Assembly (NCBI RefSeq): GCF_019492185.1
Contig: NZ_JAICCF010000004.1
Location: forward strand, 434,001-498,000
Reading direction: 5' to 3'
Length of the DNA: 64,000 nucleotides
Source of the DNA: Chitinophaga rhizophila
GTDB lineage: Bacteria > Bacteroidota > Bacteroidia > Chitinophagales > Chitinophagaceae
Shown piece by piece: positions 53,401-62,352 of the stretch. The notes beneath the pieces are model-generated. The model had not been told where the DNA came from, did not search any database, and worked only from the letters and a program-made list of their open reading frames with translations. The translations under genes and the position numbers were made by a program. Positions within the stretch are counted from its first letter, which is position 1. Every line of letters begins with the position of its first letter.

Positions 53401-56400
53401 ACGTTGGTAACATCATTATATGTGATGGTCAACGGTTCATTATCGTATGGCGCGTGGCTGAATACCGGCGTACCGAACCGGGTAGTGTAATCAACCCCGT
53501 TTTCACAATCAGCAGTGATTGGATCAGGAACGGAAATAACTACCGGCGGGATGTTCATGAGCGTCAGCATCACAGCGTTACTGATATTACCGGTACATGC
53601 ACCGGACATTACCACCCGTCTGAACCAGGTATTACGGGTAATGCTGGTCGGCGTATAGTCAGGGGTAGTACCGCCTGTGCCAGTGGTTACATTTACAAAA
53701 CCGGTCGTTGCATTGGTGGTGCTCATCTGCCACTGGTAGGTATAGTTACCAGTACCACCAGTGATGGTACCTCCCGACAGCGTAGCCGGAACGTCGCTGG
53801 CGCACAATACCTGGTCAGTAGTAATAGTATTACCCTGGATGGCCGGCTGATTGGTAAGCACCACATCATCAGGCGTAGAAGTACATGCCCCGTTGGAGAT
53901 CGTCCAGCGAAGCGTGGCCGTACTACCCGCCGGTACATTCACCACAGTAGTAGCACTGTGAATGTTAACGATGGTCGCAGTACCGCTTACAATCGTCCAG
54001 GTACCGGTAGCACTTGCAGGAGCAGCGTTGTTGGCATTCATGATGAAATCAGGATCATCGCAATGTACCTGGCTGTCGCCCGCGTCAGCATTGTTAGGCA
54101 TCACACTGTTAGTCAGTGTGATACTATCCACCGAGTTACAGGTACTGTTAGAGATCACCCATGCGATAGTAGCGGTATTACCTGCAGGTAATGTGATGAC
54201 CGCATTCGGATTGCTCATATCACCCGCAGCTATGCTGACACCAGATCCCGCAGGGATGCTCCAGGCAGCAGTACCTGTTACCGGCGCATTGGCCGCCATA
54301 TTGAACAGCGCATTTTCGCAATGCTGCTGATCAGGACCGGCAGTAGCAGTTGTAGGTCTAGGAATGCTTGTTAAAGAGATATCATCAGCACTTGTACAGG
54401 TTCCGTTGGAGATTGTCCAGCGTAAAACAGCCGTCGTACCTGATGGTAATATAATATGGGCAGTATCCATGTTGGCCTGTCCGGCAGCAATGGTAGCAGG
54501 ACCACTTACTACAGACCATGTGCCGATAGCGCCCGTTACATTTGGTTTGTTGGCAGCCATGATGAAATCAAGGTCTGCACATTGAGACTGGTCAGGACCG
54601 GCAGCGGCAGCAGCAGGTAACTGACTATTGGTCAGCACGATCGTGTCGCTGGTAGTACAACCGCCGTTGGCGATAGTCCAGGTCAGCGTCAACCGGGTGC
54701 CTGCAGCAATTCTGATAGTCGCTAGCGGATTGGCCACCTGTGCTGGCGGGAATACGTAGGTGGAAGGCGAAATTACAGTCCATCGGCCGGTTCCACCTGC
54801 AGCACTGTTAGCCGCCAGGGTGAAATCTTCGATGTTACATTTTGACTGATCATCGCCAGCAACCGCCGGATTAGGAGCGACACTGTTGGTGAGCGTTACA
54901 TCATCTGAAGTAGAACAGCCACCATTAGAGATGGTCCAGCGCAATACAACGATAGCGGCAGCGGGGATGGTAATGGTAGCAACCGGGTTATTCTGCATAC
55001 CGGCAGGTAGTGTAAAGCCGGCAGGCGCGGAAACAACCGTCCAGCTACCAGCACCGGTAACCGGCGCATTAGCAGCAAGCGTAAATCTTGGATTATTACA
55101 TTGTGAGATATCCGGACCAGCAGCAGCGGTAGTTGCACCTAACCCATTACTTAATGTAACATTATCTGTAGAGGTACAGGTTCCGTTGGTAGTAGTCCAG
55201 GTAGCAACAACAGTAGTACCGGCAGGAACGGTGATGACCGCGGCAGGATTGTTGGTTTGTCCGGCAGTAATGGTAGCCCTTGTGCCGGCAGGCAGCGTCC
55301 ATACACCAGTACCCGTAGTTACCGGGGTTGCATTCATGGTAAATCGGTCATTACCACACTGTGCCTGATCGTTACCGGCATTTGCCGTTGTCGGCGGTAC
55401 AGAATGAGTCAGTACCACAGCATCCGAAGAAGTACACAGACCATTGGTAACAGTCCAGGTAGCAGTTACCGTAGTACCCTGCGGTACATCGATAACGGCA
55501 GCAGGATTGTTTTGTTGTCCGGCAGCAATGGTAGCAGTACTACCAGCAGGCAGTGACCATACGCCTCTGCCTACAAGCGCAGGATTGGCGGCCATGGTAA
55601 ACAGCCTGTTGCCGCATTGTCTGATATCAGGACCCGCAGCAGCGAGGGTCGGCTGAGCGTAGTTAATTAATATAACAGTATCCGTCACCACACAGGTACC
55701 GTTTGTAACGCGCCATACGGCAGCGATGGTATCACCTGCGTTGACGGTGATTGTTGCAGCAGGATTGTTAATCTGGCCCCCAGGGATGGTAGCACCCGCA
55801 GGTAATGACCATGCCCCGATGCCGGGAGCAGCAGGAGTAGCATTCATTACAAAGGCACTACTGTTACATTTAGCCTGATCCGGACCGGCATTGATAGCGG
55901 CCGGCATACCTGTAAAGGTCACGGTTGTGCTTACGCAGGCAGTAGTATCACATGCGCCCAGACTTTCTGCTCTTACATAGAAGGTAGTGGCAGCAGTTAA
56001 TGGAACGGTGATGGTTGCACCGGTACCTATACGGGTGCCGGCTCCACAGCCACCGGCATACCACGCCCATACTGCATTCGGCGTCACGCCGTCAGTCTGC
56101 AGACCTAGGCTTCCGCCGTTTACCTGAAGCGTTACAGTACCGTTACCACAAACGCCGGCTGTGCTGGAAGAGATGCTGGTAGCTGGCGTCGGGCCAGATG
56201 CTACATTCACCGTAAATGGTACAGTAGAGTCACATCCTGCCTTGGCAGTTCTGTAGCTCAGGTTAAAGTTATATACACCCGGAGGAGCAGTTGCAGGAAT
56301 ATTGACCCTTAGCGGCCATGTCAGCGGCTGATCGGTTACTGCTACAAATCCTGGCATAGCAGGCGTAGCGGTAGTAATACTATATAAGGTCGGCGTTCCC

Positions 56401-58964
56401 TTGGTAGATAAAGTATCGAGCAGGAAGCTGCCTTTGCTGCTGCAAGCAATAACAGGGCTGGCCAGTCTGATAACAGGTTTGCCTATCTTATGCAGGACAA
56501 CCTCATCGACGTTGGCCACACATCCACCGAGATTGGTGATGGTCCATGTCAGTACGATATCGCCTTGAGGGTCATGTGCTGTTACGGTGGTATTATAAGC
56601 AGTATCGTTATCGATAGTAGCGTTGCCGGAGATCAGTCTCCATTGGCCTCTTTCTGCCGCCGGACCGTAGGCTTCCGTTTCAGGAGCCGGCCGGCTGGCA
56701 TTCATAGTAAAGATGTTGTCAGTACCACACTGCGTAGTATCCGGGCCAGCGTATGAATAGCTAGGGTCGGTGAGCAGGCTGAGGGTATCGAGCACCACGG
56801 TCTCACAGTTCGGATTAGCAGTACTTGCCAGCGTCCATGACAATACCACAGATACACCTGCTTTTTTGATCGTAACCCTGGTTCTCTCGGCAGTTGGCTG
56901 TAAAATCCTTACATAGTTGTCTACAACGTCATCAGTTACCGCAGGACCGAACATTTCTTCTACCGCCCAGATACCTCTTGCACCAGGAACCCTGTCAACC
57001 TCTATGGTGAAGTTACCACTTGGGTTAGCGCTTGCACACAATATTTTGGTATTAGGACGAAGCTGTGTAGTTACAGAGCCGGACGTATTAACAATGATCG
57101 GCGCAGATCTTACTTCACAGACATTACCGGGGTCACTTACAATAACCGTAAATACGGTATCTGCCGGGTCAGAGATCTGTAGCTGTGATACGTCAGTCAT
57201 GCCGTCGTATTCAGGCATCGGATCCAGAATACCTCCGGCATCCGGACCTCTGTACCAATGAATATTGTAACCAGCCAGCGCACTGTTGATCTTCAGGTCA
57301 ACAGATTCGCCGAGGCAGATTCTAGGATTGGATACGGATACGTCAACTGAAGGAGAACGTACAGTACTGATGAAGATACTGTTTTCATCCTGACAGGTAT
57401 GTCCGTCAGCATAGTTCACATAACCGATAACGGTAATAGTAGTGTCTTTGTCTACTACGATGTTACGTGTAGTGCCTGAATGTCCTGGTAAGTCTTTCCA
57501 GGCGTAGGAGTCAAATCCGCCGGAGGCTTCCAGTTCAACGTCAGCGCCTTCACATACCTGGCTCCGGGTAAGGGTCAGGTTTGGCATAGGCAGGATGGTC
57601 AGCCTTACTTCCGAGGAGGGAGAGGCACAGGTAGCCTGATCGCTGCCCCGCTCATACACGATGGTACGGAAGAGGTAATCGGAGGCGACGCTGCGGGTAC
57701 CTTTGAGTTCACCTTCACCAATGATCAGTTTATTCGCTGAGATAGTACCGAATGGTACAGGCAACCAGGTTTTACCTTCATCATCACTCATCTGCCATTC
57801 AAACACGGGGTCTACGAAGTAATCCAGTGGTGCATAGCTGGAAGAGAGGGTAATAGGCGCGCCTTCACACAATACTTCAGCCAGACTTTCACTGTCGCCA
57901 TCTATCTCGGAGATAATGTTGGGGCTACAATAAGCAAATTCGATATCGTCAATGGCGATATCGTTTCCACAACCTCCCGGTTTATTATTAATAACGTATA
58001 CATTAACGGCAGTGACGTCGGCCGGAACAACCAGCGTTCCACCATAGCGCTGCCAGGTTGGCCCGCGGGGGCCTAACATCATCGACACGGAACGAGTCTT
58101 GAACTCGTTCAGTACCCTTGCCGGGTTGTTGGCGTCAACGACTTTAAACGTTACGCCGGCATAGCCGTAATCACCGCATCCTTCCAGAGAGGCGACGGTG
58201 TTTACATTCAGCAGCCATGCGCTGAAGTTATATATTGAGCCGGCACAGAGTCCGGTAACATTCTTTGTATAAAACTGACGCGGATCCAGTGCGGAGTTGG
58301 CGACCAGCATTGCTCCGCGGTAGCCGCCGGTGTGGTCTGCCTTGTTCGCCCAATTGGACTTTGCGTTGGTGGGGTTATGCGTAATAATATAGTGATCTTC
58401 AGGCACATCCCCATTTGGACGGTAGGTGTAATTAACAACACCATCAACAGGATAAGGACGGCGATTCACGCCATCCGCCATTGAGCCAAAATCTTCAATA
58501 AAACCCGCCATTGTTGCAGAGCCGTCGCCGCAGGTTGTGATAGTACAGTTTTCTGCTATCAGCGTCTTAGTAGTAACGATAGTCCTTTCCACACTGTCAG
58601 CGCCTTTATATGCCTGAGTAACACGAAACGTGTAGGTACCAGGAATCAGGAACTGTAAAGTCAGCAGGTTGGTGTTATTGAGCTTGGAGGGCTTGTCTGC
58701 AGCGGGGTTCTCTGAATAGAGTACCTCATAGTCAGCATCAGTATTATTAGGGGTTGTGATTTGCCAGACCGCCTTTTTGGTAACACTAATATTGTTACCG
58801 GTCAGCCGGGCATTCATACTCGCAAACTTCAACTGATTGGCCGTTGCGTTGGTGGTGGACATACATACCGTGTCCGGTACATTTACATACACTGTCTGGG
58901 CCTGCACCATTCCGAATGCACAGCCTAGCAACAGGCATAATAGTATTAGAAGCTTTTTCATCAA
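50472..58964 (-). CDS. Giant repeat surface protein with gliding-motility C-terminal domain
   Basis: A 2830-residue exported protein. Residues 1-22 are a signal peptide. A lectin-like or jelly-roll region follows (about 150-345, with NFSAWLLNVNT). Then come about nine PKD-like repeats of ~80 residues, each beginning AGxDxxQC and containing WTxxNGxCxxxDxVxLT. Next are five HYR-like repeats of ~85 residues (TDNC...TRTWTATDxCGN). Then about six short Ig-like repeats (LGDDIAVCNGESVTLDVG style). The final ~85 residues (AFTPNGDGKNDLFRP...IYNRWG) are the CHU_C/gliding-motility domain that directs type IX secretion. It is probably a long surface adhesin. A minus-strand terminator follows. Confidence 0.95.
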   Translation of the reverse strand: MMKKLLILLCLLLGCAFGMVQAQTVYVNVPDTVCMSTTNATANQLKFASMNARLTGNNISVTKKAVWQITTPNNTDADYEVLYSENPAADKPSKLNNTNLLTLQFLIPGTYTFRVTQAYKGADSVERTIVTTKTLIAENCTITTCGDGSATMAGFIEDFGSMADGVNRRPYPVDGVVNYTYRPNGDVPEDHYIITHNPTNAKSNWANKADHTGGYRGAMLVANSALDPRQFYTKNVTGLCAGSIYNFSAWLLNVNTVASLEGCGDYGYAGVTFKVVDANNPARVLNEFKTRSVSMMLGPRGPTWQRYGGTLVVPADVTAVNVYVINNKPGGCGNDIAIDDIEFAYCSPNIISEIDGDSESLAEVLCEGAPITLSSSYAPLDYFVDPVFEWQMSDDEGKTWLPVPFGTISANKLIIGEGELKGTRSVASDYLFRTIVYERGSDQATCASPSSEVRLTILPMPNLTLTRSQVCEGADVELEASGGFDSYAWKDLPGHSGTTRNIVVDKDTTITVIGYVNYADGHTCQDENSIFISTVRSPSVDVSVSNPRICLGESVDLKINSALAGYNIHWYRGPDAGGILDPMPEYDGMTDVSQLQISDPADTVFTVIVSDPGNVCEVRSAPIIVNTSGSVTTQLRPNTKILCASANPSGNFTIEVDRVPGARGIWAVEEMFGPAVTDDVVDNYVRILQPTAERTRVTIKKAGVSVVLSWTLASTANPNCETVVLDTLSLLTDPSYSYAGPDTTQCGTDNIFTMNASRPAPETEAYGPAAERGQWRLISGNATIDNDTAYNTTVTAHDPQGDIVLTWTITNLGGCVANVDEVVLHKIGKPVIRLASPVIACSSKGSFLLDTLSTKGTPTLYSITTATPAMPGFVAVTDQPLTWPLRVNIPATAPPGVYNFNLSYRTAKAGCDSTVPFTVNVASGPTPATSISSSTAGVCGNGTVTLQVNGGSLGLQTDGVTPNAVWAWYAGGCGAGTRIGTGATITVPLTAATTFYVRAESLGACDTTACVSTTVTFTGMPAAINAGPDQAKCNSSAFVMNATPAAPGIGAWSLPAGATIPGGQINNPAATITVNAGDTIAAVWRVTNGTCVVTDTVILINYAQPTLAAAGPDIRQCGNRLFTMAANPALVGRGVWSLPAGSTATIAAGQQNNPAAVIDVPQGTTVTATWTVTNGLCTSSDAVVLTHSVPPTTANAGNDQAQCGNDRFTMNATPVTTGTGVWTLPAGTRATITAGQTNNPAAVITVPAGTTVVATWTTTNGTCTSTDNVTLSNGLGATTAAAGPDISQCNNPRFTLAANAPVTGAGSWTVVSAPAGFTLPAGMQNNPVATITIPAAAIVVLRWTISNGGCSTSDDVTLTNSVAPNPAVAGDDQSKCNIEDFTLAANSAAGGTGRWTVISPSTYVFPPAQVANPLATIRIAAGTRLTLTWTIANGGCTTSDTIVLTNSQLPAAAAAGPDQSQCADLDFIMAANKPNVTGAIGTWSVVSGPATIAAGQANMDTAHIILPSGTTAVLRWTISNGTCTSADDISLTSIPRPTTATAGPDQQHCENALFNMAANAPVTGTAAWSIPAGSGVSIAAGDMSNPNAVITLPAGNTATIAWVISNSTCNSVDSITLTNSVMPNNADAGDSQVHCDDPDFIMNANNAAPASATGTWTIVSGTATIVNIHSATTVVNVPAGSTATLRWTISNGACTSTPDDVVLTNQPAIQGNTITTDQVLCASDVPATLSGGTITGGTGNYTYQWQMSTTNATTGFVNVTTGTGGTTPDYTPTSITRNTWFRRVVMSGACTGNISNAVMLTLMNIPPVVISVPDPITADCENGVDYTTRFGTPVFSHAPYDNEPLTITYNDVTNVLNTCTTIITRTWTATDRCGLSTQAQQVITVTDQTAPKFTSAAPAHVTVSCDAIPLPVNLTATDNCAGTMNIAPIEQRQDGSCPSNYLLVRRWVATDACGNNSDTLMQIITVRDMTPPVFNGIAPVNITVDCDKVPAGEVMTANDNCTPGMITVNPVDTRKAISGSKCADNYQIVRTWTATDLCGNRTVLTQTITVQDTIKPRFSVIVPAAITVNCDSIPGVDNVTATDNCTANVTVRLTESRQSLSTSCLSSYKLTRTWTASDACGNTATMQQVVTVQDTTRPVFAVLPPADTTVSCDAVPTAPTNLRATDNCGTVKIGYTQTRETIQGGCAGNYRLIRTWTARDLCNNTTVMRQVITVTDTTGPVIDPAPADVTISCTDAVPVPATLYAVDNCDVNFPKRVAMTQDPFVVDKCNGYTITRRWNISDACGNAATERIQTITVEPCPKPELETNMPSNCSSNTRFAVMLKNKVTRPKFVLIGVVPATAVATPLTQSSNVFDLKGATQATFAVIDGVTGCSSDTVTYDLDYILKPFVELGDDIAVCNGESVTLDVGAANAGYNIRWSTGALTPTVTVNNPGTYSVTVSNGICTTVDSIKLSVNNPPVIDMKDTTICEGTTLRLGADIPGASFVWSTGETTPFIDVYMAGRYMVDVSLNGCTTHDEIDVTVAPAPAVVLTPDTEICPDETVMLTVDPDGGSVSWNNGETGNSIVVSRPGDYWVTVTRNSCVITDTVKVTLKSHLNINIGPQREICTGGLVVLDATNTDAVSYLWNDGDTNPVKEVSQPGRYTVSVMDRFCSQITMDSVDVIVSGIPAFDLGRDTTLCLDNTLDLKVEPGIGNQVRWQDGSTANTFKVTSTGYYTVTIFNDCGSATDQIAVTFKPCEPDPSIPTAFTPNGDGKNDLFRPTVKGPMYEYQLHIYNRWGTQVYFGRDSRLGWDGRYLGELVESGSYIWVMSYKNKAGSPVIILKGQVTLLK

Positions 58965-59554
58965 TAGGGATTTCGTGAATAGTCTGCAACAAATAAAACC
59001 AGCGGCGCTATTTGCTAGCTGACGGACATATTTTTAACGTTTGAAAAAGCCCCTCTTTCGCCCCTCCCCATAGGTGACAGGAATTGTAGAAAGTGTTTCA
59101 TAGGCATAAGTAGTATAGCTAAAAAATATTACTATTTTAAGATTAAAAGTATAAATAATATGAGGATATTAAAAATGCGTACTATAATATAATATAGGAG
59201 ATACCTCAGTATAAAAAGCGGACTCTGGCAATGGAATCTGATAGTCAGCCGGTTAACCAATCCACCCATCGTGAAACGGCCATATCAAAAGTTATCCACA
59301 TCCTGGGTTATCCACATTCCTGTACTGCAGCGCGTCATAGCGGCTACTTTACATGAAAGGCGGCTAACTGATTTATATTCAATTACCATGATGACAAATA
59401 CCCCTGAACGCCAGTTTTTGGTACAAACGTGAACCGGGGAGTGCTTGCTGTTGTTTTTCTTGGGGTTAGCATATGCTGCTGACATAGGGCTGTCACTGGC
59501 CGTGACTTTCTTTGTATTGTTATTCTCATCACTCACCATTTAAACTATCTGGAC
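58965..59554. other. AT-rich intergenic region with two DnaA-box consensus sites
   Basis: This 590-bp spacer lies upstream of the giant adhesin gene and the DinB-like gene. Positions about 59085-59210 are strongly AT-rich. TTATCCACA, the exact DnaA-box consensus, occurs at 59292-59300 and again at 59308-59316, same strand, 16 bases apart. The 84-codon minus-strand frame at 59285-59539 has no recognised features and is not called. No other gene is seen. Confidence 0.6.
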
Positions 59555-60055
59555 ATGACACAGGAACTGGTAAGCACGAAAGCGGTTATTACTCCACAGG
59601 AAATGCTGGATCACTGGCAGGGACACCGTAAACTTACCCGACGGGTAATAGAGGCATTCCCGGAAAAAGACCTATTTAATTTCTCGGTAGCTGGTATGCG
59701 TCCGTTCTCAGAGCTGGCACTTGAAATGATCAGTATGGGCATGCCTGGCATTGATGGAATACTGACCGGCAAATGGTCTACCGACTTCTCATTCTATGAA
59801 AATGGCAAAGGGCCGCAAACGAAAGCGGAGCTCCTGGCTTTATGGGATGAGCTGACAGAGAAACTGAATCGATTATGGCCACAGATACCTATAGAACGTT
59901 TCCACGAAGTAGATCTGGCGTTTGGCCGATGGGAAGGCACTATCCAGTTTACACTGTTCTACTTTGTAGACAATGAGATTCATCACAGGGGTCAGGGATA
60001 TGTATACCTTCGCGCTTTGGGTATAGAACCGCCTCCTTTCTGGGACAGGGCATAA
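59555..60055 (+). CDS. DinB/YfiT-like four-helix protein
   Basis: A 166-residue helical protein of the DinB superfamily. The end motif NEIHHRGQGYVYLRALGIEPPPFWDR, given here in parts (NEIHHRGQ and ALGIEPPPFW), is typical; its histidines, together with an earlier His in the first helix (HWQGH), can form the metal site. Family members include metal-dependent thiol transferases and proteins of unknown role. There is no signal peptide. It is 101 bases upstream of the VOC gene on the same strand and may be co-transcribed. Confidence 0.87.
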   Translation: MTQELVSTKAVITPQEMLDHWQGHRKLTRRVIEAFPEKDLFNFSVAGMRPFSELALEMISMGMPGIDGILTGKWSTDFSFYENGKGPQTKAELLALWDELTEKLNRLWPQIPIERFHEVDLAFGRWEGTIQFTLFYFVDNEIHHRGQGYVYLRALGIEPPPFWDRA

Positions 60056-60156
60056 CGCCTGTCTTGTTCTCACCTTATTAATGTCTGATCTGCCCATCAG
60101 CTTCCATAGGATATAGGATTACATTTGAATCATTGCATCACACAAAAATAACTGGT

Positions 60157-60582
60157 ATGGCTTCACTTAATCCTTATCTGATTTTTAATGGCAACTGCGA
60201 AGAGGCTTTCAATTTCTACAAGTCTGTATTTGGAGGGGCGTTCCACACCATCTCCAAATTCAATGAAATGCCAGGGCCAGACCTGTCGCCAGCGGATGGT
60301 AATAAAATCATGCACATTGCACTACCAATAGGCGATAAGGACATTCTGATGGGCAGTGACTGCGGACCCGGTATGGAACACGTTGCGACCGGCGACAACA
60401 TGTCTATTTCCATTTCTACTTATTCTGAAGAGGAAACCCGGAATATCTTCGATGGACTGGCAGCAGGTGGTAACATCACAATGCCGCTGGAAAAAACATT
60501 CTGGTCTCCGCTATTTGGAATGGTAAAAGACAAGTTCAGCGTCAACTGGATGATCAGCTATGACACCGGCGAAGCAAGCTAG
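60157..60582 (+). CDS. VOC-family (PhnB-like) protein
   Basis: The start at 60157 (MASLNPYLIFNGNCEEAF) matches the family; the frame opens 8 codons earlier. A 141-residue vicinal oxygen chelate protein of the PhnB type, with YKSVFGGAF, IMHIALPIGDKDILMGSD and a WSPLFGMVKDKFSVNWMI ending. PhnB-like proteins are mostly of unknown function and lack proven glyoxalase activity. It follows the DinB-like gene. Confidence 0.9.
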   Translation: MASLNPYLIFNGNCEEAFNFYKSVFGGAFHTISKFNEMPGPDLSPADGNKIMHIALPIGDKDILMGSDCGPGMEHVATGDNMSISISTYSEEETRNIFDGLAAGGNITMPLEKTFWSPLFGMVKDKFSVNWMISYDTGEAS

Positions 60583-60594
60583 ATACTGCGCTAC

Positions 60595-60644
60595 AATGAT
60601 AAGAGCCTTTACGTCCTTTGGGGGGCATGAAGGCTCTTATCATT
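60595..60644. terminator. Hairpin between convergent VOC and phosphodiesterase genes
   Basis: AATGATAAGAGCCTT (60595-60609) and its exact reverse complement (60630-60644) make a 15-bp stem with a 20-base loop. T tracts are weak on both sides. It separates convergent genes and probably acts as a shared transcript end. Confidence 0.6.
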
Positions 60645-60663
60645 AGAGTATTGTAGCAACGAC

Positions 60664-62001
60664 TTATTTCAATATACCGGCCGGTATACGTCCGTCGGCA
60701 GTATTGAACTGTAAACCAAGTAAGCGGGCAATAATAGGCGCGACATCCATCAGATCCATTACCTGCAGTGTTTTACCCTGCGCAATACCAGGACCATAGG
60801 CAACGAAGCCTGTCTGTATATCATGGAAGTCTGGGTAATAGCCATGGGTTCCACCTTTCGCTTCTTTTACAATAGCCCCTTTGACACTACCGCTGATGGT
60901 AACGCCGGGTACGGCAGCCAGCGCCAGCGCGGCGTTAGGATCTGCTCCAATCGAGTCCAGCTGCGGGCGCTCTATTACCCTGAACATCTTCCGCTGGTCT
61001 GCCGGCAGGTTAGCCAATAGTTCCTTTACTTTAGCAGCAGAAGCATGGTCATTTTTATCCTTGAGGTGTAGAAAGGCAGCACCGCCTGAGGTATGAAAAC
61101 GCGCCTTCCAGTCGGCCTTGTCAATGTTTTTGATCAGACCTGCAGCCGCCAGTAACACATTAGGTGCAAAGGCCTGGCTGACATTAACGAAACCATGGTC
61201 GCCGGTTACAATGATAGCAGTACTGTCCTGTATACCGGCTCTGATCAGTGCTTCCAGTATTGTACCGATAGCCCTGTCTGCCCCTGCTACTGCTTTCCTT
61301 ACCAGAAAGCCATCTCTACCCTCCACATGCTCGTAGTGATCTGTACATGGCAGGTGTATGGTGGTAAAGGCAGGTTTATATTTAGTTAGGATATAGGCGC
61401 TCATCCTGGCTATGTTTTCGTCCATGAGCATCTCCTGACGGACCATTGCAAAGTCATCAGGCCCCAGCTTACCCGTTGCATGTTCCTGCACTTCTTCCCA
61501 TAACGAGGCCGGGCGGCTTGCAGCAGCGGAAGCACCCCTCCTGTCTTTGCCTTTGTTCAGCGCCCAGATGTCAGGAATGTTGTAATCTATGGGTGCATCC
61601 ACAGTTACCGGCCAGATGACATTTGCATTTGTCTTTCCGGCGGCATGTACCGCGTCATACAGCGTGGGAACCTTGATAGCGTCATAATACCAATACCATT
61701 TGCCACTAGCTTTCCCCTCTTCAAAAGGAGCATTATAGTAAATACCATGCTTAGCAGGCTTTACGCCCGTAATAATAGTTGTGTGATCGGGAAAGGTTAC
61801 ACTTGGAAACACACAGTTCACGCCGTCGGCAGATACGCCACTGTCTTTCATCATGCGGAGGTTGTTCATACCCCAGGAGGCATCCTGGTAGAAATCCGGA
61901 CGGAAGCCGTCTATGGTAATCAATACAACATGATTGACCTGCTGGGCAACGGATGATAAGGTGAGTAGCAGTCCGCCTGCCATTGTATAAAAACGCTTCA
62001 T
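60664..62001 (-). CDS. Nucleotide pyrophosphatase/phosphodiesterase (ENPP-like)
   Basis: A 445-residue exported enzyme with signal peptide (MKRFYTMAGGLLLTLSSVAQ). It belongs to the alkaline-phosphatase superfamily. Asp31 in VLITIDGFRPD is a metal ligand, Thr69 in PSVTFPDHTTI is the catalytic nucleophile, and later metal-ligand motifs are HLPCTDHYEH and VTGDHGF. It should hydrolyse phosphodiester or pyrophosphate bonds of nucleotides or similar compounds in the periplasm. The exact substrate is not known. It is a single gene. Confidence 0.93.
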   Translation of the reverse strand: MKRFYTMAGGLLLTLSSVAQQVNHVVLITIDGFRPDFYQDASWGMNNLRMMKDSGVSADGVNCVFPSVTFPDHTTIITGVKPAKHGIYYNAPFEEGKASGKWYWYYDAIKVPTLYDAVHAAGKTNANVIWPVTVDAPIDYNIPDIWALNKGKDRRGASAAASRPASLWEEVQEHATGKLGPDDFAMVRQEMLMDENIARMSAYILTKYKPAFTTIHLPCTDHYEHVEGRDGFLVRKAVAGADRAIGTILEALIRAGIQDSTAIIVTGDHGFVNVSQAFAPNVLLAAAGLIKNIDKADWKARFHTSGGAAFLHLKDKNDHASAAKVKELLANLPADQRKMFRVIERPQLDSIGADPNAALALAAVPGVTISGSVKGAIVKEAKGGTHGYYPDFHDIQTGFVAYGPGIAQGKTLQVMDLMDVAPIIARLLGLQFNTADGRIPAGILK

Positions 62002-62352
62002 TATACTGTTGTTGTTTTATAGAAAAACCGGAAAATGAAACCTCTACCGTCAGGCAGGCGGGTTAAGAAATTGTTACCTCAGGGCAACACATGGTTTGCA
62101 AATATGTTATGCAAAAGGATAAGCAGATTGCGTAGCGTGATCTACCAGCTCCTGATTCTACGTAAATCGAGTGCCGCAAGTATATGCATATCTATAAACC
62201 GGCGACCTCAACGAACTAGTTTCACAGATCATTAACAGGAAGTTAACGAATTAATCAAAAAAATATATTAAACTAGCACACTGAGGACACACAACATTGT
62301 TATCTAGTGTCAATGAGAATAATCCCTTTACTAATACCAGAGACTGTGAAAA
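62002..62352. other. Intergenic region, no gene seen
   Basis: About 350 bp lie between the divergent phosphodiesterase and TerB_C-like genes. The plus-strand frame at 62035-62235 has no recognised features. The last 120 bases are AT-rich and probably hold the promoter of the 62353 gene, but no clear box was identified. Confidence 0.4.

Noticed and set aside
53265..54191. 308-codon plus-strand frame opposite the giant adhesin
   Set aside because: Arg/Ser/Thr-rich composition and exact overlap with a well-supported repeat gene on the other strand show it to be an antisense shadow.
59285..59539. 84-codon minus-strand frame between adhesin and DinB-like gene
   Set aside because: Composition is not protein-like and it runs across the DnaA-box segment.
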